DNA of 64,000 nucleotides from CAIWHR01 sp963734575. Lineage in GTDB: Bacteria; Pseudomonadota; Gammaproteobacteria; Burkholderiales; Casimicrobiaceae. A program made the position numbers and the translations under genes. Shown here piece by piece: positions 1 to 7,682 of the stretch. The stretch spans positions 1 through 64,000 of the forward strand of contig CAVTHT010000007.1 of NCBI GenBank assembly GCA_963734575.1. The letters are read 5' to 3'. The notes beneath the pieces were generated by a model that saw nothing but the letters and a program-made list of their open reading frames with translations, searched no databases and was not told where the DNA came from. How positions within the stretch are numbered: the first letter of the stretch is position 1; each line of letters opens with the position of its first letter.

Positions 1-104
1 GTTAAGCGTACGCTTCGGCCGCGACAACTCGTTGCGGGCAGTCAACGAGGTCATGGGGTCTTCGAGGCGGTCGAGAAGGGGTTCAGTCCCGTGTCGCGGG
101 TGTG
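1..104. other. Window edge, possible gene tail
   Basis: No gene can be assigned. Frame 1 is open from the window edge to a TAG at 106-108 and frame 2 is open a little further, so this may be the 3' end of a plus-strand gene that starts outside the window. The few dozen residues visible are not recognisable. Confidence 0.2.
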
Positions 105-473
105 TTAGCGCCTGTTGATACGGACAGCGTACCAAACGACCAGCAGGGCTGCGGCGGCTGGTACGAACACCTGAAAAGCATGGCTTACCTCGAAGTGCTG
201 CCAGAAGGCTCCCAGTCCGGATACAGGCGAGCCAAACGAAGCAGTGCCCATTGTCGCCAGGAGATAAAGTGCGAAGGCAGCGGTCGCGACAGTCACGACG
301 AAGACGGGAACACTGGTCGGCGCGTGCACCACCCGAATGAACGCGCACGTGAACGCGGCCGACCACACTGTCGCGAGCACCGTCCGCGCGATGGGGTGGG
401 ACGTCAGCAGCGCGAGCAACGGCACGCCCAGCAGGTAGACGAGGGTGAGAGCTACCGCGGCAATCTTTCGCAT
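105..473 (-). CDS. Small hypothetical membrane protein, about 122 aa
   Basis: Not recognised. Four hydrophobic segments are visible at about residues 4-22, 31-50, 56-74 and 96-118, and the protein ends in a basic tail (RINRR), so it is very probably a four-helix inner-membrane protein. I chose the ATG at 473 (MRKIAAVALT), because residues upstream in the same frame are polar and unlike a membrane start. It stands alone on the minus strand, divergent from the manganese exporter and its riboswitch. No function is proposed. Confidence 0.5.
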   Translation of the reverse strand: MRKIAAVALTLVYLLGVPLLALLTSHPIARTVLATVWSAAFTCAFIRVVHAPTSVPVFVVTVATAAFALYLLATMGTASFGSPVSGLGAFWQHFEVSHAFQVFVPAAAALLVVWYAVRINRR

Positions 474-615
474 GTGCGGCGAGTATCTTGGGTCCGCCGG
501 CGTTAGCGACGCCACCTGCGGTGAGCGTACTCGCACGTTGCTGCGACGCCTTGGCTTTCGTCAATGGAAGGCGCCAGGCCGAAGGCGGACGGATGCGCTA
601 TACTTCGCGCCGCTC

Positions 616-805
616 ATTGGGGAGTAGTCGCCGCCGACCAAGGCGGGGCTGCGTCAACACACTTGGCCGTTTCAGGCCATGGCGCAGTCGGCATCGCCAC
701 ACGGCGAGCGCTTGACGAGACCTTTGGCACGGCTTTCCGCTCACGGTCGGGCGGGGGATGCCGCTGCCATCGGTTTCTAAGCCGCCCGACCCGAACTGGT
801 GCCCC
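616..805 (+). promoter_or_regulatory. yybP-ykoY manganese riboswitch
   Basis: The conserved core of this riboswitch class is readable: TTGGGGAGTAG at 617-627, GTCAACACACTTGG at 652-665, CATGGCGCAG at 679-688 and GACGAGACCTTTGG at 714-727. The class binds Mn2+ and raises expression of Mn exporters. A perfect 10-bp stem, GGTCGGGCGG (745-754) with CCGCCCGACC (782-791), lies just before the ATG at 806 and is a likely expression platform. A -10-like TATACT sits at 599-604, upstream of the RNA. The downstream gene is a UPF0016 exporter, as expected. Confidence 0.9.
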
Positions 806-1393
806 ATGGAAGCCTTCTTCGTTTCCGCTGGTGTTGTCGCGCTTGGTGAAATCGGCGACAAGACACAGCTCCTCGCTCTCATTCTCGCCGCCCGCTTCAA
901 GCGGCCGCTGCCTATCATCGCCGGCATTTTGGCCGCGACGCTCGTCAATCACACCGTGGCCGGCTTGGTGGGCGCGTGGCTCACGTCGGTTCTTGGTCCG
1001 CAGCCGTTGCGCTGGATTCTCGGGCTGTCGTTCCTCGCGATGGCGGTGTGGCTGCTCATCCCGGACAAGGTGGACGCCGCGAAGGTCGCGACGGGCCGTT
1101 ACGGTGTGTTCGCGACGACTCTCGTAACGTTCTTCCTCGCCGAAATGGGCGACAAGACGCAGATTGCCACGGTAGCGCTCGCCGCCCGATTCACCGACCT
1201 GTACGCCGTCGTCGCCGGCACCACGGTCGGCATGATGCTTGCGGACGTCCCCGCGGTGCTGTTCGGCGAGCGGGTCGCCCAGAAGGTGCCCGCCCGCGTG
1301 GTGCACGCCGTCGCTGCCGCCATCTTTGCCGGGATTGGTCTTATCGTCCTCGCTGGCGGGAACATGGACGCGATTGCACGCGTCGTGCACTAA
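806..1393 (+). CDS. TMEM165/GDT1 (UPF0016) family manganese exporter
   Basis: Inner-membrane cation exporter, about 195 aa. Two internally related halves each carry the family signature E-x-G-D-K-T (EIGDKTQ near residue 14, EMGDKTQ near residue 115), which form the metal path. About six hydrophobic helices are visible, with a PDK linker between the halves. I chose the ATG at 806: an upstream in-frame ATG at 758 would lie inside the riboswitch stem. The riboswitch points to Mn2+ as substrate and to induction by excess Mn2+. dmeF follows 21 bp downstream, so both may share the transcript. Family members outside bacteria also move Ca2+; Mn2+ is inferred from family and riboswitch. Confidence 0.88.
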   Translation: MEAFFVSAGVVALGEIGDKTQLLALILAARFKRPLPIIAGILAATLVNHTVAGLVGAWLTSVLGPQPLRWILGLSFLAMAVWLLIPDKVDAAKVATGRYGVFATTLVTFFLAEMGDKTQIATVALAARFTDLYAVVAGTTVGMMLADVPAVLFGERVAQKVPARVVHAVAAAIFAGIGLIVLAGGNMDAIARVVH

Positions 1394-1414
1394 CCTGAAC
1401 GATTAGGAGAGGCG

Positions 1415-2371
1415 ATGCACACCCAAGACCTGTCGCAGTGGACCCACGAGCACGTATTCGACCAAGGTAATCCGGCCGGCGAACGTGGGACGCGCCTCGT
1501 AATGTGGATAACGGCCGCCATGACGGTGGTCGAGATTGTTGCCGGGTGGTGGTTCAACTCGATGGCGCTGCTCGCCGATGGCTGGCACATGAGCTCGCAC
1601 GCATTGGCTATCGGATTGAGCGCATTCGCGTACGCCATGGCCCGTCGTCATGCGAACGACAACCGCTACGCGTTTGGAACCTGGAAGATTGAGGTGCTCG
1701 CCGGCTTCGCGAGTGCAGTGTTCCTGCTGGGGGTCGTCGGCATCATGCTGTTCGCGTCCGTCGAGCGCCTATTCGTACCGCAGACCATTCACTTCCAGCA
1801 GGCCATCGGCATCGCCATCGTCGGCCTCGCCGTAAACGTGGCGAGTGCCTTCATCCTTGGTGGTGCTCATCATCACCATGGACATGGTGAGCGTCAGGGA
1901 CACGCTAATGACCACCATGAGCATGGACACGATGCCTACGACCTCAACCTGAAGTCCGCATACGTGCATGTCCTAGCGGATGCCGCCACATCGGTTCTGG
2001 CGATAGCGGCGCTCGCCGGTGGCCTGTTCTTCGGTTGGTCATGGCTCGACCCGGTCATGGGGCTGGTCGGCGCAGCGCTGGTCGCCAGCTGGGCGGTGGG
2101 CCTGATTCGCCAGACGAGCAAAGTGCTGCTTGACCGGGAGATGGACCATCCCGTCGTGGACGAAGTACGCGAAGTCATCGCCGCCCATGCGGAACCGGGT
2201 GACACACGAATCGCAGACCTGCACGTGTGGCGGGTGGGTCGTGAGGCATATGCCTGTGCCTTGTCGCTCGTAACCCATCACCGCGACCTGACGTCGAGCG
2301 AAGTCCGGCAGTGGCTGACGGTGCACGAGGAAATCGTGCATGTGACTATCGAAGTACACCGGTGCGCTTAA
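1415..2371 (+). CDS. dmeF: Cation diffusion facilitator, DmeF-type Co/Ni exporter
   Basis: CDF-family proton-coupled divalent metal exporter, 318 aa. The N-terminus WTHEHVFDQGNPAGERGT is typical of DmeF. The first metal-site pattern is in ALLADGWHMSSHA (about residues 49-61) and the partner in YVHVLADAATS (about 182-192). A histidine-rich cytoplasmic loop (HHHHGHGERQGHANDHHEH) lies between helices 4 and 5, and the C-terminal cytoplasmic domain contains IADLHVWRVG. A good ribosome binding site (AGGAGA, 1405-1410) precedes the ATG. It follows the Mn exporter closely and may be co-transcribed from the riboswitch-controlled promoter. Substrate (Co2+/Ni2+) is inferred from the DmeF-like N-terminus. 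Confidence 0.88.
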   Translation: MHTQDLSQWTHEHVFDQGNPAGERGTRLVMWITAAMTVVEIVAGWWFNSMALLADGWHMSSHALAIGLSAFAYAMARRHANDNRYAFGTWKIEVLAGFASAVFLLGVVGIMLFASVERLFVPQTIHFQQAIGIAIVGLAVNVASAFILGGAHHHHGHGERQGHANDHHEHGHDAYDLNLKSAYVHVLADAATSVLAIAALAGGLFFGWSWLDPVMGLVGAALVASWAVGLIRQTSKVLLDREMDHPVVDEVREVIAAHAEPGDTRIADLHVWRVGREAYACALSLVTHHRDLTSSEVRQWLTVHEEIVHVTIEVHRCA

Positions 2372-2770
2372 GCCGTCAGGATGAGGGGAGTTCGCCTCGC
2401 TGGCGCTCGCGCGGTGCATTTGCGCTGGAGAACAGCGCGTCCCACGAGCGGCCGTTTGCGAGCTCGCACTCTTGACGAGTGCTTGCGCCGTTCGACGACC
2501 CCTACTTGCTATCGGCGCGGCACAAACGTGAGTCGCTAAGAACGGATGCGTGGTGACTACCCGCCAATGAGTAAATAGTCTTAAAGTCGTTTACACATCT
2601 CGGCGCCAGGCGCGTGGCATCGACCGCTACCGGGATGGGCTGAGTCACGGTCCAAGCCAGGCAAAGCCGTTCATTGCGATGCATTGCGAAAAAATCGCCA
2701 CGGCGTTGGTCAGCGCCCGTATAACTGGCGGGTTTTTCCGGCGCACTTGCGCCGCTGTGCGCCAGCCGAC
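2372..2770. other. Intergenic region, nothing assigned
   Basis: About 400 bp between two convergent units (dmeF on plus, hipBA on minus). A 90-codon minus frame here has no recognisable content and abuts hipA's stop. Short GC hairpins occur near 2740-2760 but without a T-tract, so I do not call a terminator. Confidence 0.4.
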
Positions 2771-4069
2771 TCATGCCAACAGGTGTCGCGCTTCCTGCAA
2801 TGCCGCGCCTTCGAGCGCGGGAATGAAGTCTTCCAGCTCGTTCGCACGCATGCCGACATCCGGACCTTGCGCAACCCGACGCCAGTCGCTCACGGCGCGT
2901 ACCACATTGGCGAGCACGGCTCGCGCGGCTACATCATCCAGATTGAAATAGGGCGCGCTCCGTAGCAACTGTATGACCGAGGTAATGGGTCCGGTATCCT
3001 CCGAGAGCCACGTCTTCGACTCGTTCGTCTTGTCCGGAAACGGATTCAAGTCGAACGCTGGCGACAGTCGCCACTGGCCGCCTCCAACGTGCAAGAAGCC
3101 GATGTTTTGCAGATGGTCGTCGACGTTGAGGATGAGGTGGTTGAACGCCAGCCGTCGCCACAGCTCGCGGGCGTCCTTGACGGGGTCCGCGCATCGCGCG
3201 CGTATCGCATCGACGACCTCGGTATACGCGCGCTCCTCACTGCGCCGCGCCTGCAGCACGGAGCTTCCCGAGATGTAAGGGATGCGTCCCTGGTCGGCGG
3301 TGCGGTCGAAGCGGTCGACGAGCGCAACCGGACTGTCCGCGATAACCACGATGCGTGCCGTCGCAGCGTCGATGCCCGCCGCGGTCGCCAGCTGCAGTGC
3401 GAGCACCTCTGCGCGGGTCACGCTCCGCGTGTCGCTGATGCTTGGGAACTTGGCGAGCGCCAAGCGGCCGTTGTCGTGCAACACCGTGCACTTTGGGCGC
3501 ATGCCGCCGAGCGACGTACCCTTGCCCAACAGGTATTGCAGGTCGGCAGCCGTCTCCTCGCTGCGCTCCACGGCGCGCGAGGCGGCGAGCATGTGCTCGA
3601 GTTCGAGCATGGGCGGCGTGCACCGGCGGCCTTCGTCGACCGTGCGAAGATAGCCACCGTCTGCCGCGCGCAAGCGCAGGGCGCCGACGCGACTGAAGTC
3701 GTCGACCGCGCACAGGTAATCCAGTTCAGTGAGCGTCCGCAGCTCGGGATTGCGCTGGCGCTCCTTGGCGTGAGCACGAGCAATGACGCGACGTCCCCAG
3801 GCGTCTGGCTCCGTGTCGGCCAGCGCCAAGAAGAATGTTGAGTCCGCTTGGCTCGGCGGGCGTCGCGTTTGATAGCCACCGTTGAGGGGCAGGTCGGGTG
3901 AGATTTCGAAGCACTCGGGACTCGCCAGCCACCCGTTGTCGTAGCCGAAGCCCGAGTACTCGCGCGCACCGGCTTGGTGGTACGTGAGGCGACCGGCCAG
4001 CAGCCCGGCCTTACCCACGCAGACATCGAGTTCGCTCGTGGTGGTGGCGGGCTGGAAGCGCTTCGTCAT
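2771..4069 (-). CDS. hipA: HipA-family serine/threonine kinase toxin
   Basis: HipA-like kinase, 432 aa, close to the E. coli length of 440. The family's P-loop-like segment is GTSLGGMRPK (residues 184-193), the ATP-contacting lysine is in LALAKFP (about 207), the catalytic loop is NVDDHLQN (315-322) and the metal-binding motif is SPAFDLNP (336-343). Characterised HipA proteins phosphorylate glutamyl-tRNA synthetase and induce growth arrest and persistence. The start ATG overlaps the stop of hipB as ATGA, the usual antitoxin-first operon. All catalytic motifs are intact, so the toxin is predicted active; the actual target is unknown. Confidence 0.92.
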   Translation of the reverse strand: MTKRFQPATTTSELDVCVGKAGLLAGRLTYHQAGAREYSGFGYDNGWLASPECFEISPDLPLNGGYQTRRPPSQADSTFFLALADTEPDAWGRRVIARAHAKERQRNPELRTLTELDYLCAVDDFSRVGALRLRAADGGYLRTVDEGRRCTPPMLELEHMLAASRAVERSEETAADLQYLLGKGTSLGGMRPKCTVLHDNGRLALAKFPSISDTRSVTRAEVLALQLATAAGIDAATARIVVIADSPVALVDRFDRTADQGRIPYISGSSVLQARRSEERAYTEVVDAIRARCADPVKDARELWRRLAFNHLILNVDDHLQNIGFLHVGGGQWRLSPAFDLNPFPDKTNESKTWLSEDTGPITSVIQLLRSAPYFNLDDVAARAVLANVVRAVSDWRRVAQGPDVGMRANELEDFIPALEGAALQEARHLLA

Positions 4070-4404
4070 AGCGCCCCGCTTTCCGAAGAACGCTTGGGCG
4101 CGCGCACGCGCTTGGGCAGGGCTTCATCAGCGAGCGCTAAGCCCAAGGGGTCGTTGGCACTGTCGAGGATAGTCTGCAGTTTGGCTAGTTCGCCAAAGAC
4201 GTGCAGCGTGCGCGCGAAATGCTGGAGGGCCGTCCCAGGGTAGCCCTCCTCCATGCGCTTGACGGTTGCCGAGGAAGCGCCAATGCGCTCGGCGAGCATG
4301 GCCTGAGACCAGCGTCGGCGACGACGGGCAAGCGAGATATCCGTGCCCAGCTGGCGCAAGGCACGCGCGACCGGAGTTGGGAGTGGCGACGCGAGCGAGG
4401 TCAT
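4066..4404 (-). CDS. hipB: HipB-like XRE antitoxin and autorepressor
   Basis: Antitoxin of the HipBA pair, 112 aa. A Cro/C1-type helix-turn-helix occupies about residues 30-80 (WSQAMLAERIGASSATVKRMEEG). HipB-type antitoxins bind HipA and repress their own promoter. The promoter upstream contains a perfect palindrome exactly between -35 and -10 (see 4443-4471). The C-terminal tail is basic and serine-rich. It overlaps hipA by 4 bp, so translation is coupled. It is longer than E. coli HipB (88 aa), with extra residues at both ends. Confidence 0.88.
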   Translation of the reverse strand: MTSLASPLPTPVARALRQLGTDISLARRRRRWSQAMLAERIGASSATVKRMEEGYPGTALQHFARTLHVFGELAKLQTILDSANDPLGLALADEALPKRVRAPKRSSESGAL

Positions 4405-4442
4405 ATAAGAGCCCTTACCGCGCTTTGTGGCGCGTATTTGAC

Positions 4443-4471
4443 ATCTTAGCGGTTCAGCGAACCGCCGTCAA
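4443..4471 (-). promoter_or_regulatory. hipBA promoter with palindromic operator in the spacer
   Basis: On the minus strand, -35 TTGACG (4471-4466) and -10 TAAGAT (4448-4443) are separated by exactly 17 bp. Those 17 bp, GCGGTTCGCTGAACCGC (4465-4449), form a perfect palindrome with 7-bp arms and a 3-bp centre. The start point would be near 4436, about 30 bp before the hipB ATG. A second, weaker inverted repeat (CGCGC/GCGCG, 4419-4434) lies in the leader. Binding by HipB would block RNA polymerase. Confidence 0.8.
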
Positions 4472-4800
4472 GCTTGGCCTGATTTTAAGTATCACACTTG
4501 AGCTATAACGGCGCTATATCGGTCATATGTGCAACCTATTCCGATTGCGGGTGAGCGGAACGCACAGAAGGCCTCCGCACCGGAGTCGTGACGATGACCG
4601 CGGTGACACTCGAGGCGCTGCGACGCATGCTGGCCGCGCCGCCGACACCATCTGTCACACGCAGTGCGTCGGAGCGGCGTGCGCATAACAGAGTAGGTCC
4701 TTTGACTGAGGCGGGATGCCCCAAGCGTTCCCGCTAAGCTGTGGTCATCTGTCACCACCGAGTGAGAGAAAGGCCGCAACGCGCTGCTGCACACGACGCT
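4472..4800. other. Left flank of the IS3 element, nothing assigned
   Basis: About 330 bp between the hipBA promoter and the left end of the insertion sequence. A 100-codon minus frame exists but resembles nothing known. It does not look like the missing part of the S8 peptidase gene that is cut at the right end of the element: I see no subtilase Asp, His or Ser motif. Confidence 0.45.
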
Positions 4801-4825
4801 TGGAGTTCCCAGGATCTGGTGGACA
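4801..4825 (+). repeat. IS3 element left terminal inverted repeat
   Basis: Starts TGGAGTTCCCAGGAT and ends GTGGACA. It matches the reverse complement of 5758-5782 at 21 of 25 positions; the differences are at positions 3 and 16-18. Confidence 0.85.
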
Positions 4826-4861
4826 GGGTAGAAGATCCGGATTCATCTGAGGTCCGCCACC

Positions 4862-5767
4862 ATGTCTACCAAGTTAAGCGCGGGACGAGTTCGACAGACC
4901 TACCGGTTCATTGAGAAGCATCGAAAGCAATTCAGCGTGCAGCAGATGTGCCGGGTCCTTGAAGTCGCACCCAGTGGCTACTACGAGTGGTTGAAGCAGC
5001 CCCTTTCGAATCGCGCTCAAGAGGATGCCAGGTTGCTTCGTCTCATCCGGGCTTCCTTCAACGCGAGCCACGGCATCTATGGAGCTCCGCGCGTCTTTCT
5101 CGACCTTCGAGAAGCGGGAGAGACCTGCAGCAAGCATCGGGTGGCACGCCTGATGCGCGAGAATGGGCTGAAAGCGCTGCACGGCTATCGAACGCGCCGA
5201 ATATCGATCGGCAAACCGTCGGTGCTAATTGCGAACGTGTTGCAGCGCCAGTTCACCGTCTCCCGGCCCAATAAGGTCTGGGTGACGGATATCACCTATA
5301 TTCGAACCTGGCAGGGCTGGCTGTACCTGGCCGTGGTGATGGACCTCTTCTCTCGCAAGGTCGTCGGCTGGTCCACCAGCCCGACGATCCACCGCGAGGT
5401 GGTGCTCGATGCCGTGCTGAAGGCCGTTCGACGTCGACATCCGCGTGGTACGTTGATCCACTCTGATCAGGGCACCCAATACGGTAGCGACGCGTGGAGG
5501 CGCTTCTGCCAGTCAAACCGCCTGGAGCCAAGTATGAGTCGCAAGGGCAATTGCTGGGACAACGCCGTCGCGGAATCCTTCTTCGGTAGCTTGAAGAAGG
5601 AGCGCATCAAGAAGCATATCTACAAGACACGCGCTCTCGCGACCCAAGACATTTCCGACTACATCGAGACGTTCTACAATCGAACACGCCGGCATACGCA
5701 TGTTGGTGGAATCAGCCCAGAGGAATTCGAGGCCACCTTTGCATCGCGCGGGAAGGGTGTCCACTGA
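4862..5767 (+). CDS. IS3-family transposase (OrfB, DDE integrase core)
   Basis: Retroviral-integrase-like transposase, 301 aa, normal OrfB size. An HTH_21-type segment covers about residues 45-105 (HGIYGAPRVFLDL). The rve integrase core follows with the DDE triad: Asp in WVTDITYI (about 141), Asp in LIHSDQGTQYGS (about 201) and Glu in DNAVAESFFGSLKKE (about 237). The C-terminus YNRTRRHTHVGGISPEEFE is typical of the family. OrfA, the helix-turn-helix partner normally joined by frameshifting, is absent. Transposition would therefore need OrfA from another copy. The stop codon lies within the right inverted repeat. Confidence 0.92.
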   Translation: MSTKLSAGRVRQTYRFIEKHRKQFSVQQMCRVLEVAPSGYYEWLKQPLSNRAQEDARLLRLIRASFNASHGIYGAPRVFLDLREAGETCSKHRVARLMRENGLKALHGYRTRRISIGKPSVLIANVLQRQFTVSRPNKVWVTDITYIRTWQGWLYLAVVMDLFSRKVVGWSTSPTIHREVVLDAVLKAVRRRHPRGTLIHSDQGTQYGSDAWRRFCQSNRLEPSMSRKGNCWDNAVAESFFGSLKKERIKKHIYKTRALATQDISDYIETFYNRTRRHTHVGGISPEEFEATFASRGKGVH

Positions 5768-5782
5768 ATCCTGGGAACTTCA
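5758..5782 (-). repeat. IS3 element right terminal inverted repeat
   Basis: Its reverse complement starts TGAAGTTCCCAGGAT and ends GTGGACA. The outer TGA supplies an in-frame stop to the truncated minus-strand peptidase gene next to it. Confidence 0.85.
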
Positions 5783-6279
5783 CGGGTTGTCGTCGGTCCA
5801 GAGCTCGGCGAACACAGCGCGACGAATGCTTTCAATCGCGTTGACAAGAGCGGCGTTCTTAGGCTTACCGGTCTTCTTGCTGTTCTCCTCCATGAACGCC
5901 CGAACTCTTTTCTCAAGAGCCGAGAAGCGACCCTCCGGTACGCTAATGACTGCGATTTCATGGTCGGCGTGCTGTGTCACCGCCAGGAGTTCGACACCGT
6001 CTCGCTTCCACTCGAGCTTCGTAAAGTCCAAGGTACCAGGAGGACGAATTTCAATGGCTAGCGTGGAGTTCGCATCCGGGGCAGCCCCTGCCGGGCTCGC
6101 TCGGCGGCCACCGCGGCAGCGCCACTTTCGACAGCCCGTATCTGGGCTAGGAGCTCCTCGCCGTGTGCTTGGCGAGGACGCTTGGGTGGCTCCTGCCTTC
6201 GCGGAGTGAGCGTCGATTTAAACTCGAGTGCTTCCGCCGCAACTTGGGCGAGCAAATGCGGTAAACCTTCGATTGCCAT
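5783..6279 (-). pseudogene. IetS-like S8 (subtilisin-family) peptidase, N-terminal fragment
   Basis: Residues 1-73 (MAIEGLPHLLAQVAAEALEF..., ending QGLPR) and, in another frame, LAIEIRPPGTLDFTKLEWKR through AVFAELWTDDNP together match the N-terminal, pre-catalytic part of S8 peptidases encoded next to AAA ATPases. Adding one C to the C-run near 6078-6081 gives QGLPPDANSTLAIEI and a continuous frame. At 5782 the IS3 end cuts the gene and supplies TGA. The Asp/His/Ser protease domain (several hundred residues) is missing, and I do not find it on the far side of the IS. A strong ribosome binding site precedes the ATG at 6279. The product is certainly non-functional as a protease. Confidence 0.78.
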
Positions 6280-6317
6280 CCCCTCCCCTTGGCGCGACTG
6301 CGCGCGCCTGCGAGCAA

Positions 6318-7296
6318 CTATTCTTTAGAAGCGGCTCGCTCCTCGAGATGTTGCACGACTGCTTCGAACGTGACGTGTTGAACACGGTCAAGAACTGCAT
6401 CTTTCGCCGCATCAAGACAGGCCTTCTCGATGTCGGCGTGAGATTTTCCTCGTGCGAATGGCACCGTTGCCCCGAAATCAAAGGATTTGGACACAAACAA
6501 GCTGAGGCGATTGCGAATCAACAGTTCGGCTTGTTCGTCGTCGGGGGCGTCATACCGAATCACATCGTCGAAACGACGGAAGAGGGCCGCGTCCAAGTCT
6601 TTGGCGTTGTTGGTGGCCGCCACTATTACGCTGTCAGAAACATCCTGCTCGATGAGCTGAAGAAACGCATTAAGCGTTCGTCGCATTTCCGCGACGTCGT
6701 GTTGCGCGCCACGCTGTAGTCCCAACGAATCGAATTCGTCGAACAAGTACACACCTCTGCTGGAGCGCATGGCATCAAAGACCAAACGCAATTTCGACGA
6801 GCTTTCTCCCATGAACTTCGTGATGAGGCTGTCGAACCGAACGACAAAGAGAGGGAGTCGCAACTCTTGCGCCAAGACACCGGCAGTCATTGTCTTTCCG
6901 GTGCCCGGTGGTCCCACCAACATCAGCTTGCGACGAGGCGACAGTCCATGCGACCGCAGGGTGTCTGCTTGGCGCTGCTCGGTCAGTACACGTTGCACCT
7001 TTCTTCGCACTTGTGACGACAGCACCATCTCGTTCAGGTGGGTCCGCGGGTAACTCGCACTCAGCAGCTCCGCGAGCTCGCCTCTTGGCTGGGCGAGCGG
7101 AGTGGGGCGCGAAACCTGGCGCGCGCGGCGCAAAGCTTTGGCCTCGTCAATCAAATCACGCATCTCCGTGGCGAGCTTCGAATGCCCCCTGCGCGCCTCA
7201 TCCGCGGCCACCTGCACTCGCGACAGAGTAGAAACGCTCGGTGTCCTCACCAGCGTATGCCTGAAGTAACGCCTTTATTTGGTCGGAGCGGGCCAT
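6318..7296 (-). CDS. IetA-like AAA+ ATPase (frame break near the N-terminus)
   Basis: AAA+ ATPase of the ATPase/S8-protease pairs known as IetAS, about 325 aa. Walker A is GPPGTGKT, Walker B is VYLFDEFD, sensor-1 is AATNNAKDLD and the arginine-finger region is LFRRFDD. The true start is probably the ATG at 7296: it opens MARSDQIKALLQAYAGEDTE, typical for this family. Dropping one A opposite 7218 joins it as FYSVAVQVAADEARRGH to the long frame that otherwise begins at a GTG at 7250. IetAS was described from Agrobacterium Ti plasmids as a stability/incompatibility module and is counted among defence systems. Its protease partner downstream (38 bp away) is destroyed. Confidence 0.78.
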
Positions 7297-7316
7297 GGCT
7301 TGGGTCGATTCTGCGC

Positions 7317-7322
7317 AGTATA
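7317..7322 (-). promoter_or_regulatory. Possible -10 box of the ietA operon
   Basis: TATACT on the minus strand, about 20 bp before the proposed ietA ATG at 7296. No good -35 is seen at 17 bp, so this is a weak call. It would be divergent from the XRE gene promoter. Confidence 0.35.
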
Positions 7323-7341
7323 GACAGCTAGCTTCGGCGAT

Positions 7342-7371
7342 TTGTTATTCCACTATAGCATAACTATGCTA
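7342..7371 (+). promoter_or_regulatory. XRE gene promoter with palindromic operator
   Basis: -35 TTGTTA (7342-7347) and -10 TATGCT (7365-7370) are spaced 17 bp. A perfect palindrome, TAGCATA-AC-TATGCTA (7356-7371), covers the downstream half of the spacer and the whole -10. The downstream gene starts with GTG at 7383, so the leader is very short. Autorepression by the XRE protein is the obvious model. Confidence 0.6.
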
Positions 7372-7382
7372 CTATTGCATAT

Positions 7383-7682
7383 GTGGACGCAAGTTATCCG
7401 ACGACCCAGGGCGAGCTCATTCGAACCGCGCGTGGGCTCCTCACGCAAACCGTCTTTGCGCGCGAACTGGGCGTGACCCAACCCGCGCTGTCGAAGTACG
7501 AAACGGGGCGCTTAGGAGCACCCGTTGCTGTCATCGACTATTGCCTTCGAAAGGTCGCGGTGCGACAAACTAACGATGAAGACAGCGACGCACTAAAGGC
7601 AGCACTCAATTCGGCACGACACATCGTTGCTGTGCTGGAACGCGCAGCGCTCCCGAGCAGTCGCGACGAACGTGGGCGATGA
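7383..7682 (+). CDS. XRE-family helix-turn-helix regulator
   Basis: Short DNA-binding protein, 99 aa. A Cro/C1-type HTH lies at about residues 10-45 (GELIRTARGLLTQTVFARELGVTQPALSKYE), followed by a helical tail of about 50 residues with no known domain. The start is GTG at 7383; the ATG at 7381 is in another frame. It is divergent from the ietA-like gene and may control itself through the palindrome at 7356-7371. It could be an orphan antitoxin or the regulator of a lost neighbour; nothing in the sequence decides this. Confidence 0.75.
   Translation: MDASYPTTQGELIRTARGLLTQTVFARELGVTQPALSKYETGRLGAPVAVIDYCLRKVAVRQTNDEDSDALKAALNSARHIVAVLERAALPSSRDERGR

Larger units (their letters stand above)
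4801..5782 (+). mobile_element. IS3-family insertion sequence, 982 bp, lacking orfA
   Basis: Bounded by 25-bp imperfect inverted repeats (21 of 25 identical) that begin TG and end CA as in the IS3 family. Only the DDE transposase ORF is present. The left repeat ends 36 bp before its ATG, leaving no room for the usual orfA of about 100 codons. No direct repeat is visible: left flank ends ACGCT, right flank starts CGGGT. The element is either an internally deleted derivative or unusual by nature. At its right end it truncates the IetS-like peptidase gene. Confidence 0.88.

Noticed and set aside
2502..2774. 90-codon minus frame downstream of hipA
   Set aside because: No motif, overlaps the hipA end, and has no ribosome binding site.
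4492..4794. 100-codon minus frame left of the IS element, considered as the missing part of the S8 peptidase
   Set aside because: It contains none of the subtilase catalytic motifs and no similarity that I can recognise.
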